Positions 9,428 to 17,239 of a stretch of DNA of 64,000 bases are shown here, in pieces. The notes below the pieces were generated by a model. The model had not been told where the DNA came from, did not search any database, and saw only the letters and a list, made by a program, of their open reading frames with translations. The DNA comes from Burkholderiaceae bacterium (GTDB lineage: Bacteria > Pseudomonadota > Gammaproteobacteria > Burkholderiales > Burkholderiaceae_A): positions 310,001-374,000 of the forward strand of contig JAGYIP010000008.1 of assembly GCA_018402635.1 (NCBI GenBank). The letters run 5' to 3'. Position 1 is the first letter of the stretch; each line of letters begins with the position of its first letter. A program made the translations under genes and the position numbers.

Positions 9428-10498
9428 ATGAGTAGACACCAAATCGCGGTCCTTGCGGGCGATGGTATTGGGAAAGAAGTGGTGCCCGAGGGTCTTCGGG
9501 TGTTGGAGGCGGCCGCCCGCCGATTCGATATTGGCCTTGATTTTGTGAGCTTCGATTTTGCAAGCTGCGACTATTACGCCGCCCACGGCGCCATGATGCC
9601 TGCCGACTGGAAGGCCCAGCTTTCGGGCTTTGAGGCCATTTTCTACGGCGCAGTGGGCTGGCCAGCCACCGTGCCAGACCATGTCTCGCTCTGGGGCTCC
9701 TTGCTTAAATTCCGACGTGAGTTCGACCAGTACGTGAACCTGCGCCCCGTTCGGCTGATGCCGGGTGTTCGTTCACCCTTGGCAGGCCGTGCCCCTGGCG
9801 AGATTGATTTTTACGTGGTGCGTGAGAACACCGAAGGCGAGTACTCGGCCATTGGCGGCCTTATGTTTGAGGGCACCGAACGCGAGGTCGTGGTGCAAGA
9901 GACGGTCATGAGCCGTGTTGGCACTGACCGTATTCTGAAGTTTGCCTTTGAGCTCGCCCAGAGGCGACCCAAGAAGCACCTGACCTCGGCAACAAAATCA
10001 AACGGCATTGCCATCACCATGCCCTGGTGGGATTCCCGGGTTGAGGCCATGGCGCCAAGCTTTCCCGATGTACGCGTTGACAAGTACCACATCGACATCC
10101 TTACGGCGCATTTCGTGCAGCATCCCGACTGGTTTGATGTTGTTGTGGCGAGCAACTTGTTTGGGGATATTCTTTCTGACCTCGGACCCGCCTGCACCGG
10201 AACCATAGGCATTGCACCCTCAGCAAACCTGAACCCCGAGCGTCGATTTCCATCCCTTTTCGAACCCGTTCACGGGTCGGCCCCCGACATTGCAGGCAAG
10301 GGCATTGCCAACCCCATTGGCCAGATCTGGTCGGCGGCCCTGATGCTGGATTTTCTTGGCTACCCCAAGGCCCATGATGCTCTGCTACGGGCCATTGAAC
10401 AGGTTTTAGGCGAAGGACCCAAGACGCCCGACCTCGGTGGCACGGCCAACACGGTGGAGGTTGGCAAGGCCATTGCTGAGGCCCTGAAGTCTGCCTAA
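9428..10498 (+). CDS. ttuC: Tartrate dehydrogenase / D-malate dehydrogenase family
   Basis: NAD-dependent beta-decarboxylating dehydrogenase, 356 aa, of the tartrate/D-malate group within the isopropylmalate dehydrogenase superfamily. Motifs: GDGIGKEVVPEG at the N-terminus, YVNLRPVRL, ENTEGEYS, KSNGIAITMPWWD, and GSAPDIAGKGIANPIGQIWS for the cofactor site. The sequence fits TtuC/DmlA better than LeuB. A glycerate 2-kinase follows after 5 nt, which supports tartrate breakdown to glycerate and 2-phosphoglycerate. D-malate use is the main alternative. Confidence 0.82.
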   Translation: MSRHQIAVLAGDGIGKEVVPEGLRVLEAAARRFDIGLDFVSFDFASCDYYAAHGAMMPADWKAQLSGFEAIFYGAVGWPATVPDHVSLWGSLLKFRREFDQYVNLRPVRLMPGVRSPLAGRAPGEIDFYVVRENTEGEYSAIGGLMFEGTEREVVVQETVMSRVGTDRILKFAFELAQRRPKKHLTSATKSNGIAITMPWWDSRVEAMAPSFPDVRVDKYHIDILTAHFVQHPDWFDVVVASNLFGDILSDLGPACTGTIGIAPSANLNPERRFPSLFEPVHGSAPDIAGKGIANPIGQIWSAALMLDFLGYPKAHDALLRAIEQVLGEGPKTPDLGGTANTVEVGKAIAEALKSA

Positions 10499-10503
10499 GC
10501 GCT

Positions 10504-11790
10504 ATGTACGCAGGCCTTCTTAACCAGGCGTATAAGGCTGCCATTGCTGCGGCAGACCCCTTGCAGTGTCTGGGGCCGCAGCACCTTCCGGCCAGACCCA
10601 AAGGCAGAACCCTGGTGGTGGGTGCGGGCAAGGCTGCTGCCAGCATGGCGCTTGCTGTTGAAAGGCTCTGGCCCAAGGACGCGCCGCTTGAGGGCCTGGT
10701 GATTACGCGCTACGCCCATGGCCTGCCCTTGACGCGGCTGCAGTGCATGGAGGCGGGTCACCCAGTGCCTGATGAGGCCGGTCAGAAGGCTGCCCAGACC
10801 ATTGCCCAACGGGTGACCGAACTGACACCCGATGACCAGCTTCTTGTGCTTGTCTCAGGGGGTGGTTCGAGCCTGCTTGCCTTACCTGCGCCTGGTCTTA
10901 GCATGGACGATCTGCGCGCGGTGACTCAGCAGCTGCTTCGCAGCGGCGCGCCCATTCAGGACATGAATGTTGTTCGCAGGCACTTGTCGCGACTGCAGGG
11001 CGGGCAGCTTGCTCTTATGTCGAAGGCGCCTGTGCAGACGCTTGTTATTTCGGATGTGGTGGGCGATCAGGCCTGTGACATTGCCTCAGGGCCTTGCGAC
11101 CCAGACCCCAGCAGCTTCGAAGATGCCAGGGCTGTTCTTGCACGCTGGAATGTTGAGCCGCCCAGAGCAGTGGCCGAGCGGCTTGAGGCGGGCTGCCATG
11201 GTGCCGTTGCAGAAACGCCCAAGCCTGGAGATTCAAGGCTTGCCCATGCAACCACCCTTATGCTCGCCACCGCCAAGGCGAGTCTGGATGAGGCCAGCCG
11301 AATTCTGGGTGAGAACGGGTTTCAGACCTTATGCCTTGGCGACGGCGTTACCGGGGAGGCGCGCGACGTGGCCGGTGTCATGGCCTCGTTGGTGCGCGAA
11401 ATTGCCAGCAACCGCATTCCTGAGTTTAAGCGGCCTATGGCGATTGTCTCGGGTGGCGAGTGCACGGTGACGGTTCGTGGTTCGGGCCAGGGCGGGCGCT
11501 GCAGCGAATTTCTTCTTGCCCATGGACTGGCCCTAGAGGCCTTGGGTGTTGGCCCCTGTGTCTGGGGCCTGGCCGCCGACAGCGATGGCATTGATGGCTC
11601 AAGCGATGCGGCTGGCGCCTACTTTGATCCGGGCTTTTTGAGTCGTGCCCGTGCCCAGGGTCTTGACCCACGACGCTGCCTTGATAACAACGATGCCCTG
11701 AGCCTTTTCCGGGCGCTTGGCACCCACCTCTGCACGGGCCCGACCCGCACGAATGTCAACGACATTCGTCTTCTTTTGGTCGTGGCATAG
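10504..11790 (+). CDS. ttuD: Glycerate 2-kinase (TtuD/GckA, MOFRL family)
   Basis: Class II glycerate kinase of 428 aa with an N-terminal DUF4147 domain (VVGAGKAAASMALAVE, then LVSGGGSSLLALP) and a C-terminal MOFRL domain (SGGECTVTVRGSGQGGRCSE, DSDGIDGSSDAAGA). The family phosphorylates glycerate to 2-phosphoglycerate; many members were first named hydroxypyruvate reductase TtuD. It starts 5 nt after ttuC, so the two form an operon that would feed tartrate carbon into lower glycolysis. pyrC follows after 7 nt and may share the transcript. Confidence 0.85.
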   Translation: MYAGLLNQAYKAAIAAADPLQCLGPQHLPARPKGRTLVVGAGKAAASMALAVERLWPKDAPLEGLVITRYAHGLPLTRLQCMEAGHPVPDEAGQKAAQTIAQRVTELTPDDQLLVLVSGGGSSLLALPAPGLSMDDLRAVTQQLLRSGAPIQDMNVVRRHLSRLQGGQLALMSKAPVQTLVISDVVGDQACDIASGPCDPDPSSFEDARAVLARWNVEPPRAVAERLEAGCHGAVAETPKPGDSRLAHATTLMLATAKASLDEASRILGENGFQTLCLGDGVTGEARDVAGVMASLVREIASNRIPEFKRPMAIVSGGECTVTVRGSGQGGRCSEFLLAHGLALEALGVGPCVWGLAADSDGIDGSSDAAGAYFDPGFLSRARAQGLDPRRCLDNNDALSLFRALGTHLCTGPTRTNVNDIRLLLVVA

Positions 11791-11797
11791 TTGGCGC

Positions 11798-12943
11798 ATG
11801 ACCCAAGAGCCAACCAACCCGAACCCTATGCCCCAAGGCTCGGCTGCTCTGGGTCAAAGGCTGCGACTTCGAGAGCCCGATGACTGGCACTTGCACCTGC
11901 GTGATGGGGCCATGCTCAAGGCGGTTGCCCCATACTCGGCAAGGCAGTTCGGGCGGGCGTTGGTGATGCCTAACCTGCAGCCACCCGTTATCACGGTGGC
12001 CATGGCCGAGGCCTACTCGCGCCGAATTGGCGAGGCGCTTGCAGGCGAGCAGACCGAGCATTTTCGGCCTTTTATGACGCTCTACCTTACGGATAACACC
12101 TCGTGCGAGGAGGTCGACCGTGCGGCACAGAGCCCTCATGTACTTGCCTTTAAGCTCTACCCGGCCGGGGCAACAACCCATTCCGATGCGGGTGTGACCA
12201 ATCTTCAGGCGCTTGACCCTGTCTTTGAGCGCATGGCGGAAAAAGGTGTGGTCTTGTGCATTCATGGCGAAGTGACAACACCCGAGGTCGATGTCTTCGA
12301 TCGCGAAGCCCGCTTCATTGAAGAACGACTCATTCCCCTGCGTCATCGACACCCCGAGCTTCGAATTGTTTTTGAACATGCCACCACCCGCGAGGCGGTT
12401 GACTATGTTCGGCAGGCCAATGCCCCAATTGCCGCAACCATTACCCCACAGCATCTGCTCTACAACCGCAATGCACTTTTCCGATCAGGGCTTCGTCCGC
12501 ATTACTACTGCCTGCCGGTCTTAAAGCGAGAGCCGCATCGCCAGGCCTTGGTTGCCGCAGCCACCAGCGGCAGCCCCCGGTTTTTTATGGGCACCGACTC
12601 GGCGCCGCACGACCGCACCTTGAAGGAGGCCGACTGCGGCTGCGCAGGCTGCTTCTCGGCCCCCTTTGCCTTGGAGTTGTACGCCCAGGTCTTCGATGAG
12701 GCGCAGGCGCTCGATAGGCTTGAGGCCTTTGCGAGCCATTTCGGCGCTGACTTCTATGGCCTGCCGCGCAATGCGGGCGAGGTTGAACTTCTTCGGCAAG
12801 ACCATTGCATTGCCGATCGTCTTAGCCACGAGGGCCATACGCTTGTTCCTTTGGCAGCAGGTCAGGTTCTGCGCTGGCAGTATGCGGGCAGGCTTGAGTC
12901 GTCTTTGCCTCGTTCGCAGAGCCTGCAGGTATCATCGGCGTAG
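11798..12943 (+). CDS. pyrC: Dihydroorotase PyrC
   Basis: Class II dihydroorotase (pyrimidine synthesis, carbamoyl-aspartate to dihydroorotate). Metal ligands are present: WHLHLRDG (HxH), KLYPAGATTHSDAG with the carboxylated Lys, IHGE, FEHATT and MGTDSAPHDR. ATG 11798 is chosen because it follows the ttuD stop by 7 nt and gives 381 aa; ATG 11828 (371 aa) is also possible. The frame is open further upstream but overlaps ttuD. The TAG stop ends exactly where the RNase P RNA appears to begin, so pyrC transcripts must run into rnpB. Confidence 0.92.
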   Translation: MTQEPTNPNPMPQGSAALGQRLRLREPDDWHLHLRDGAMLKAVAPYSARQFGRALVMPNLQPPVITVAMAEAYSRRIGEALAGEQTEHFRPFMTLYLTDNTSCEEVDRAAQSPHVLAFKLYPAGATTHSDAGVTNLQALDPVFERMAEKGVVLCIHGEVTTPEVDVFDREARFIEERLIPLRHRHPELRIVFEHATTREAVDYVRQANAPIAATITPQHLLYNRNALFRSGLRPHYYCLPVLKREPHRQALVAAATSGSPRFFMGTDSAPHDRTLKEADCGCAGCFSAPFALELYAQVFDEAQALDRLEAFASHFGADFYGLPRNAGEVELLRQDHCIADRLSHEGHTLVPLAAGQVLRWQYAGRLESSLPRSQSLQVSSA

Positions 12944-13325
12944 GAAGTGGGCTGGGCGGTCGCTGCTGACAGGGTCAGGAGAGGAAGGTCCGGACTCCAT
13001 AGGGAAGGGTGACGGCTAACGGCCGTACGCAGCAAGTGGGATGAGATGCCCACCCAAGGCGAGGAATAGGGCCACAGAGACGAGTAATTGGGGCCTTCGG
13101 GCCGCAAGGATGTGAAACGCGGTAACCTCCACCCGGAGCAACACCAAATAGGCACACGGGTGTTCGGTGGATCCGTCCACCGGATACGAAGGGCGTCCCG
13201 TTCAAGTGTGCGGGTAGGTGGCTTGAGCCTGGCAGCAATGCCAGGCCTAGAGGGATGGCCGCTATAGACCAAGGCCGAGGGTGGCCAAGGTCCGTAACAG
13301 AATCCGGCCTACAGGCCCACTTCCC
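12943..13325 (+). ncRNA. rnpB: RNase P RNA, class A
   Basis: Catalytic RNA that trims tRNA 5' ends. The 5' part carries GAGGAAGGTCCGGACTCCATAG and the 3' part ACAGAATCCGGCCTACAGGCCC, the two conserved halves of the class A core. The terminal helix closes between GGAAGTGGGC at the start and GCCCACTTCC at the end, which fixes both ends to within a few bases. A GGGCCUUCGGGCC-like hairpin (near 13091-13105) and an AGAGGGAUGGCCGCUAUAGACC-like segment are also seen. About 383 nt, normal for the class. It abuts the pyrC stop codon. Confidence 0.93.
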
Positions 13326-13345
13326 TTTTCATAAACTACTTTAAA

Positions 13346-13480
13346 TATAATCACTTATCCCCTTGATTTACATGGGAATCTTAAGCTCGGAAGGGCCTCA
13401 AGAAACCCTGTCTAAGTATTTGTTTAGAAAGAAAAAATCCGCTGTTCTCGCTTGACCGATCCTTGACTTTTGCATAAAGT
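13346..13480 (+). promoter_or_regulatory. Promoter region of the mraZ (dcw) operon
   Basis: The gap between rnpB and mraZ holds a perfect TATAAT at 13346-13351 (no clear -35) and, nearer the gene, TTGACC (13452-13457) and TAAAGT (13475-13480) with a 17-bp spacer. The second pair would start transcription at about 13487, inside the MraZ boxes. Confidence 0.55.
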
Positions 13481-13514
13481 GGGAAACCGTGTGAAAAAGT
13501 GGGGAATAGTGGGT
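13480..13514 (+). promoter_or_regulatory. MraZ operator: four 10-bp-spaced boxes
   Basis: Four pentamers on one face of the helix: TGGGA (13480), TGTGA (13490), TGGGG (13500) and TGGGT (13510), each followed by 5 nt. TGGGN direct repeats at 10-bp spacing are the known target of MraZ, which autoregulates its operon. The last box ends 2 nt before the mraZ ATG. Confidence 0.8.
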
Positions 13515-13516
13515 TA

Positions 13517-13984
13517 ATGTTTTCGGGAATTTCAGCCCTCAGCCTAGATGTTAAAGGCCGAATGACGCTACCAACGCGTTATCGGGATGCCTTGCATCGG
13601 GCCTCAGAAGGCCAGGTGGCTCTGCTCGAAAGCAATGACGGCTGCCTCTTGCTTATGCCCTTTACGCAGTGGTCACGGCGGGTCGAGCAACTCACGCAGG
13701 CCGATGCGCCAATTGCAGCAGGCAAGGAGCCTGACCAAGACCTCGACTGGGATGACGACACCGGCCAAGAGCGGCGTCGTTTTTGGCTCGGCCTAAGCGA
13801 CACGCCTGAGCTCGATTCGGCTGGGCGCATTCTGGTCAACCCCGTGCTGCGCGAGGGCGCGGGCATTGGCCGCGAGGTGATGCTGCTTGGTGTTGGCAGT
13901 CATTTTGAGCTCTGGGATCCCGAGCGGCTTGCCCGTCACAAGGAGCAGGTTCGCGCAAGAAAGTTTCGGGGTGGTCGTGATTGA
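13517..13984 (+). CDS. mraZ: Transcriptional regulator MraZ
   Basis: First gene of the dcw cluster; a ring-forming DNA-binding protein of the AbrB/MraZ fold that represses its own operon. The N-terminus FSGISALSLDVKGRMTLPTRYRD is the conserved first SpoVT-AbrB half and SDTPELDSAGRILVNPVLREGAG the second. ATG 13517 is preferred over GTG 13499 because family members begin at MFxG and because 13499 lies inside the operator boxes. A charged insert (about residues 70-92, KEPDQDLDWDDDTGQERRR) makes it slightly longer (155 aa) than usual. It overlaps rsmH by 4 nt. Confidence 0.92.
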   Translation: MFSGISALSLDVKGRMTLPTRYRDALHRASEGQVALLESNDGCLLLMPFTQWSRRVEQLTQADAPIAAGKEPDQDLDWDDDTGQERRRFWLGLSDTPELDSAGRILVNPVLREGAGIGREVMLLGVGSHFELWDPERLARHKEQVRARKFRGGRD

Positions 13985-15057
13985 TCGCGCCGCCAACCGG
14001 TCACCCGACGCATCAGCCTGTGCTGCTGGGGCAGGCCGTTGATCAGCTTGTTCAAGACCCCTCGGGCTTTTATGTGGATGCAACCTTTGGAAGGGGCAGT
14101 CATTCCCGCGAGATTCTCCGCAGGCTTAGCCCCAAGGGCAGACTGCTTGCCTTTGATCGCGACCCCCAGGCCCTTGAGGCGGGGCAGGCGCTTATGGCCA
14201 GTGACCCGCGGTTTCGTTTCCAGGCAGGCGCCTTTTCGGAGCTCTCGGCGGTGCTTGCAGCAGACAGTCAGTCCTTTATCAGTGGACTGCTTGCCGACCT
14301 TGGTGTCTCCTCTCCGCAGCTTGATCAGGCCGATCGCGGCTTTAGTTTCATGAGGGACGGCCCGCTCGACATGCGCATGGATTTCAGTACCGGGCTGCCT
14401 GCCTGGCAGTGGCTTGAAACCGTCTCTCAGGATGAACTTGAAGACTGCCTTCGGCGGTTTGGTGAAGAGCGTCACGCCCGCAGGCTGGCCGCCGCCATTC
14501 TTGAGCAGATCAGCCAGGCGCACAAGGGTGAGGGGCCACCCCTGCGCACGACCCTTGCACTTGCACAGCTGGTTGAGAAGGTGCTTGGCCGACGCGGTGG
14601 CCGAGGCCAGCCCGGCCATCACCCCGCAACTCGAACCTTTCAGGCCCTTCGCATTGCGGTGAATCAGGAGCTTGATCAGCTAACCAGCCTGCTTGGCCAG
14701 CTGCGTCAATGGCTAGCCTACAAGGCAAGGCTTGCCATTATTAGCTTTCATTCCCTTGAAGACCGACTCGTGAAGCAGTTCATTGACGAGGCCTCAAGGC
14801 CAGCGGACCAGAGGCTTCAGCGCGCAACCGGTATGGGCCGCGCGCGGTTTGCCATGCTTGCACAGGCGGCATCCCAGGCCTCTGAGGCAGGCAAAGGCGC
14901 GCAGACTTCAGACTCACTTAAGCCCACCTGGCTGCGCAAGGTGGCTCGACTTCGCCCAGATACCCAAGAGATAACGGCCAATCCGCGTGCTCGAAGTGCC
15001 ATCCTGCGGGTCGCCGAATGCATCACCGTGAACCAACAAAAAATGGAGTTGCGATGA
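13981..15057 (+). CDS. rsmH: 16S rRNA m4C1402 methyltransferase RsmH
   Basis: SAM-dependent methyltransferase acting on the decoding centre of 16S rRNA. Landmarks: HQPVLL near the start, YVDATFGRGSHSREIL (SAM site), DRDPQALEAG, LLADLGVSSPQLDQADRGFSF, and IISFHSLEDRLVK near the C-terminal domain. The best start is TTG 13981, overlapping the mraZ stop by 4 nt, with GGGGTGG upstream; no ATG lies nearby. At 358 aa it is longer than the ~313 aa typical of the family because of an extended C-terminus. Confidence 0.92.
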   Translation: MIAPPTGHPTHQPVLLGQAVDQLVQDPSGFYVDATFGRGSHSREILRRLSPKGRLLAFDRDPQALEAGQALMASDPRFRFQAGAFSELSAVLAADSQSFISGLLADLGVSSPQLDQADRGFSFMRDGPLDMRMDFSTGLPAWQWLETVSQDELEDCLRRFGEERHARRLAAAILEQISQAHKGEGPPLRTTLALAQLVEKVLGRRGGRGQPGHHPATRTFQALRIAVNQELDQLTSLLGQLRQWLAYKARLAIISFHSLEDRLVKQFIDEASRPADQRLQRATGMGRARFAMLAQAASQASEAGKGAQTSDSLKPTWLRKVARLRPDTQEITANPRARSAILRVAECITVNQQKMELR

Positions 15058-15353
15058 GCCGTTTGCCCAATGGATGGATTGCAGCTGCGCTTGTAATCAC
15101 AGCCCTGGCGCTGGTCAATACGCGCTACCACGAGCGCAGGCTTTTTGCCGAGTCGCAGCGGCTTGAGCGGCTCGTTGAGCGACGCGCCTCGGAGGTTGAA
15201 AACCTTGAGGTCGCGGTGGCGAGCCTTAAGACACCGGCCCGGCTTGAGCAGACAGCGCGCTCGAATCTGGGCATGGTGCCCATTGGCTCTGAGCAGACCA
15301 TCTACCTTCCGTCGCCTGTAACCAACGCGCGCCTGGCAGAGGCCTCACCTTGA
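15054..15353 (+). CDS. ftsL: Cell division protein FtsL
   Basis: Small bitopic division protein of 99 aa with one N-terminal membrane helix (GWIAAALVITALALVNT) and a coiled-coil periplasmic segment (ESQRLERLVERRASEVENL), the layout of FtsL in the FtsQLB complex. Sequence identity in this family is low, so the call rests on size, topology and position between rsmH and ftsI. ATG 15054 overlaps the rsmH stop (ATGA); the stop overlaps the ftsI start. Confidence 0.88.
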   Translation: MSRLPNGWIAAALVITALALVNTRYHERRLFAESQRLERLVERRASEVENLEVAVASLKTPARLEQTARSNLGMVPIGSEQTIYLPSPVTNARLAEASP

Positions 15354-17239
15354 CCGTGCGTCCTACCGTGATCTGGCCAAGCTTCACGCCAGCCGGCAGG
15401 CAAGACCGCTCGCGTAAGCCCGCCGCCAAGTCGTCGGAGCGGCCACGCATTCTTGGCGCGAAGTCTGTACCGGTGCCTCGGCCAGAGGGTAAAAAAGGCT
15501 CGGCCGCCCCCGTGCGATCGGGCAAGGGATCGGATCAGACCATTTTGACCTGGCGAGCTACGGCCGGTCGCTCTCAGTTTGTCTTGGGAATGTTGATGCT
15601 TGGCCTGGCAACGGTATGGGGCCGATCGTTTTATCTTCAGCAGGTCAGTCTGGACCAGTGGGAAAAGCGCGCCGCGAGCCGGTTTGAAAGGTTGAGCGTT
15701 CTGCCTGCCCCTCGAGGACGACTTCTTGACCGCAATGGCGAGGTGCTTGCTGTCAGTCTCTCCGAGCATCGCGTGGGGATTGCACCCAAGGTCTTGAATG
15801 TTCAGCATCCTCGACTGGATCAGTTTGCTGAGATTCTCGGCATCCCTTTGAAAGACCTGCAGGCGCGTATTAGGAGTACGCCCCGGTTCTTCTACCTTGC
15901 ATCTGGGCTTGAACTGACCAAGGCCGATCAGATTCGGGCGCTTCGTATCCCTGGCATTGAGCTTGAGCAAGAGTTTCAGCGTTACTACCCCCACGGGGCC
16001 GCCTTTGCCAACCTGATTGGCTTTACCAACAGCCAGGACCAAGGCCTTGAGGGGCTTGAGCGCCAGATGGAGAAAACCTTGCGCGGGGCAAACGGCGAGG
16101 AGCGACTGGTGGTCGATGGCCGCAGTCAGGCCTTTGGCCAAAAGACCATGAAGCTGGCGGTGCCAGGCGAGGATATTCGTCTTTCATTGGATGCGGGAAT
16201 CCAGGCCATTGCCTATCAGGCCGCGCAAGAGGCATGGCGTCAGCATCAGGCGAAGTCGGTCTCGGTGGTGGTGGTTGACAGCCGCACCGGCGAGCTTCTT
16301 GCCCTCTCAAACGCCCCTTCGTTTGATCCTGGCCAGCGCGGGCAGCTTGATGCAACAAGGGTTCGTAACCGAGCAGCCGCCGATTTGTTTGAGCCCGGTT
16401 CCACCATGAAGCCTTTTGTGGTTGCTGCGGCCCTTGATGCCTCGCTGTTTGAACCCTCGACATCCATCTCGACAGGCAATGGCCGCACGACGATTGGTCG
16501 GCGAACCATACGCGACACCAAGGCCTACGACCGGCTTACTGTGACGGAAGTTATAAAGAAATCCAGCAACGTGGGTATGGTCCAGATCTCACGAGGCCTG
16601 CCCTCCTCAACCATGTACGACACCTTTGCAAGCCTTGGCTTTGGCAAGACAACACGCCTTCAGTTTCCTGCAGAGGCCTCTGGCCGGCTAAGGCCCTGGC
16701 AGTCGTGGCAGCCCATCGACAAGGCAACCATCTCCTATGGCTATGGCCTTTCTGCATCCTTGCTGCAGATGGTGCAGGCCTACACCGTCTTTGCCCGTAA
16801 CGGCGACATGGTTGATCTGCGTATGACCCCGGCCAATGGGCCTGCCGTGGGCACCCCCGTCTTTAGTTCGAACACTGCGGCAGCGGTTCGAGAGATGCTG
16901 TCGCAGGCCGCCGGCCCCGAGGGCACGGGCTCCCGCGCGCAGCTTGAGGGCTTTCGGGTTGCAGGTAAGACGGGAACGGCCCATAAGCCTGAGAAGGGTG
17001 GCTATGCCAAGGACCGTTACATTGCCTCTTTTGTTGGGTTTGCACCGGCCTCTGCACCAAGGCTTGTCATTGGTGTCATTGTGGATGAGCCGACCAGGCA
17101 AGGCCACTACGGTGGCGAGGTGGCTGCGCCGGTCTTCGCAAGGGTTGCCGGCGATAGCCTTAGGCGCATGCAGATGTCGCCCGACCCTGCGGTTCGTGTT
17201 CAGCCCACCCGTGTCGGCCAAGAAGAGGGCATTCTTTGA
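15350..17239 (+). CDS. ftsI: Septal peptidoglycan transpeptidase FtsI (PBP3)
   Basis: Class B penicillin-binding protein of 629 aa. It has an N-terminal cytoplasmic tail rich in Arg/Lys/Pro, a single membrane anchor at about residues 75-95, a pedestal domain (RGRLLDRNGEVLAVSL), and a transpeptidase domain with STMK (Ser351-Lys354), SSN (in KKSSNVGMVQ) and KTGT (540-543). Predicted start is TTG 15350, overlapping the ftsL stop by 4 nt; GTG 15356 is an alternative. It works with FtsW at the septum. Confidence 0.93.
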   Translation: MTVRPTVIWPSFTPAGRQDRSRKPAAKSSERPRILGAKSVPVPRPEGKKGSAAPVRSGKGSDQTILTWRATAGRSQFVLGMLMLGLATVWGRSFYLQQVSLDQWEKRAASRFERLSVLPAPRGRLLDRNGEVLAVSLSEHRVGIAPKVLNVQHPRLDQFAEILGIPLKDLQARIRSTPRFFYLASGLELTKADQIRALRIPGIELEQEFQRYYPHGAAFANLIGFTNSQDQGLEGLERQMEKTLRGANGEERLVVDGRSQAFGQKTMKLAVPGEDIRLSLDAGIQAIAYQAAQEAWRQHQAKSVSVVVVDSRTGELLALSNAPSFDPGQRGQLDATRVRNRAAADLFEPGSTMKPFVVAAALDASLFEPSTSISTGNGRTTIGRRTIRDTKAYDRLTVTEVIKKSSNVGMVQISRGLPSSTMYDTFASLGFGKTTRLQFPAEASGRLRPWQSWQPIDKATISYGYGLSASLLQMVQAYTVFARNGDMVDLRMTPANGPAVGTPVFSSNTAAAVREMLSQAAGPEGTGSRAQLEGFRVAGKTGTAHKPEKGGYAKDRYIASFVGFAPASAPRLVIGVIVDEPTRQGHYGGEVAAPVFARVAGDSLRRMQMSPDPAVRVQPTRVGQEEGIL

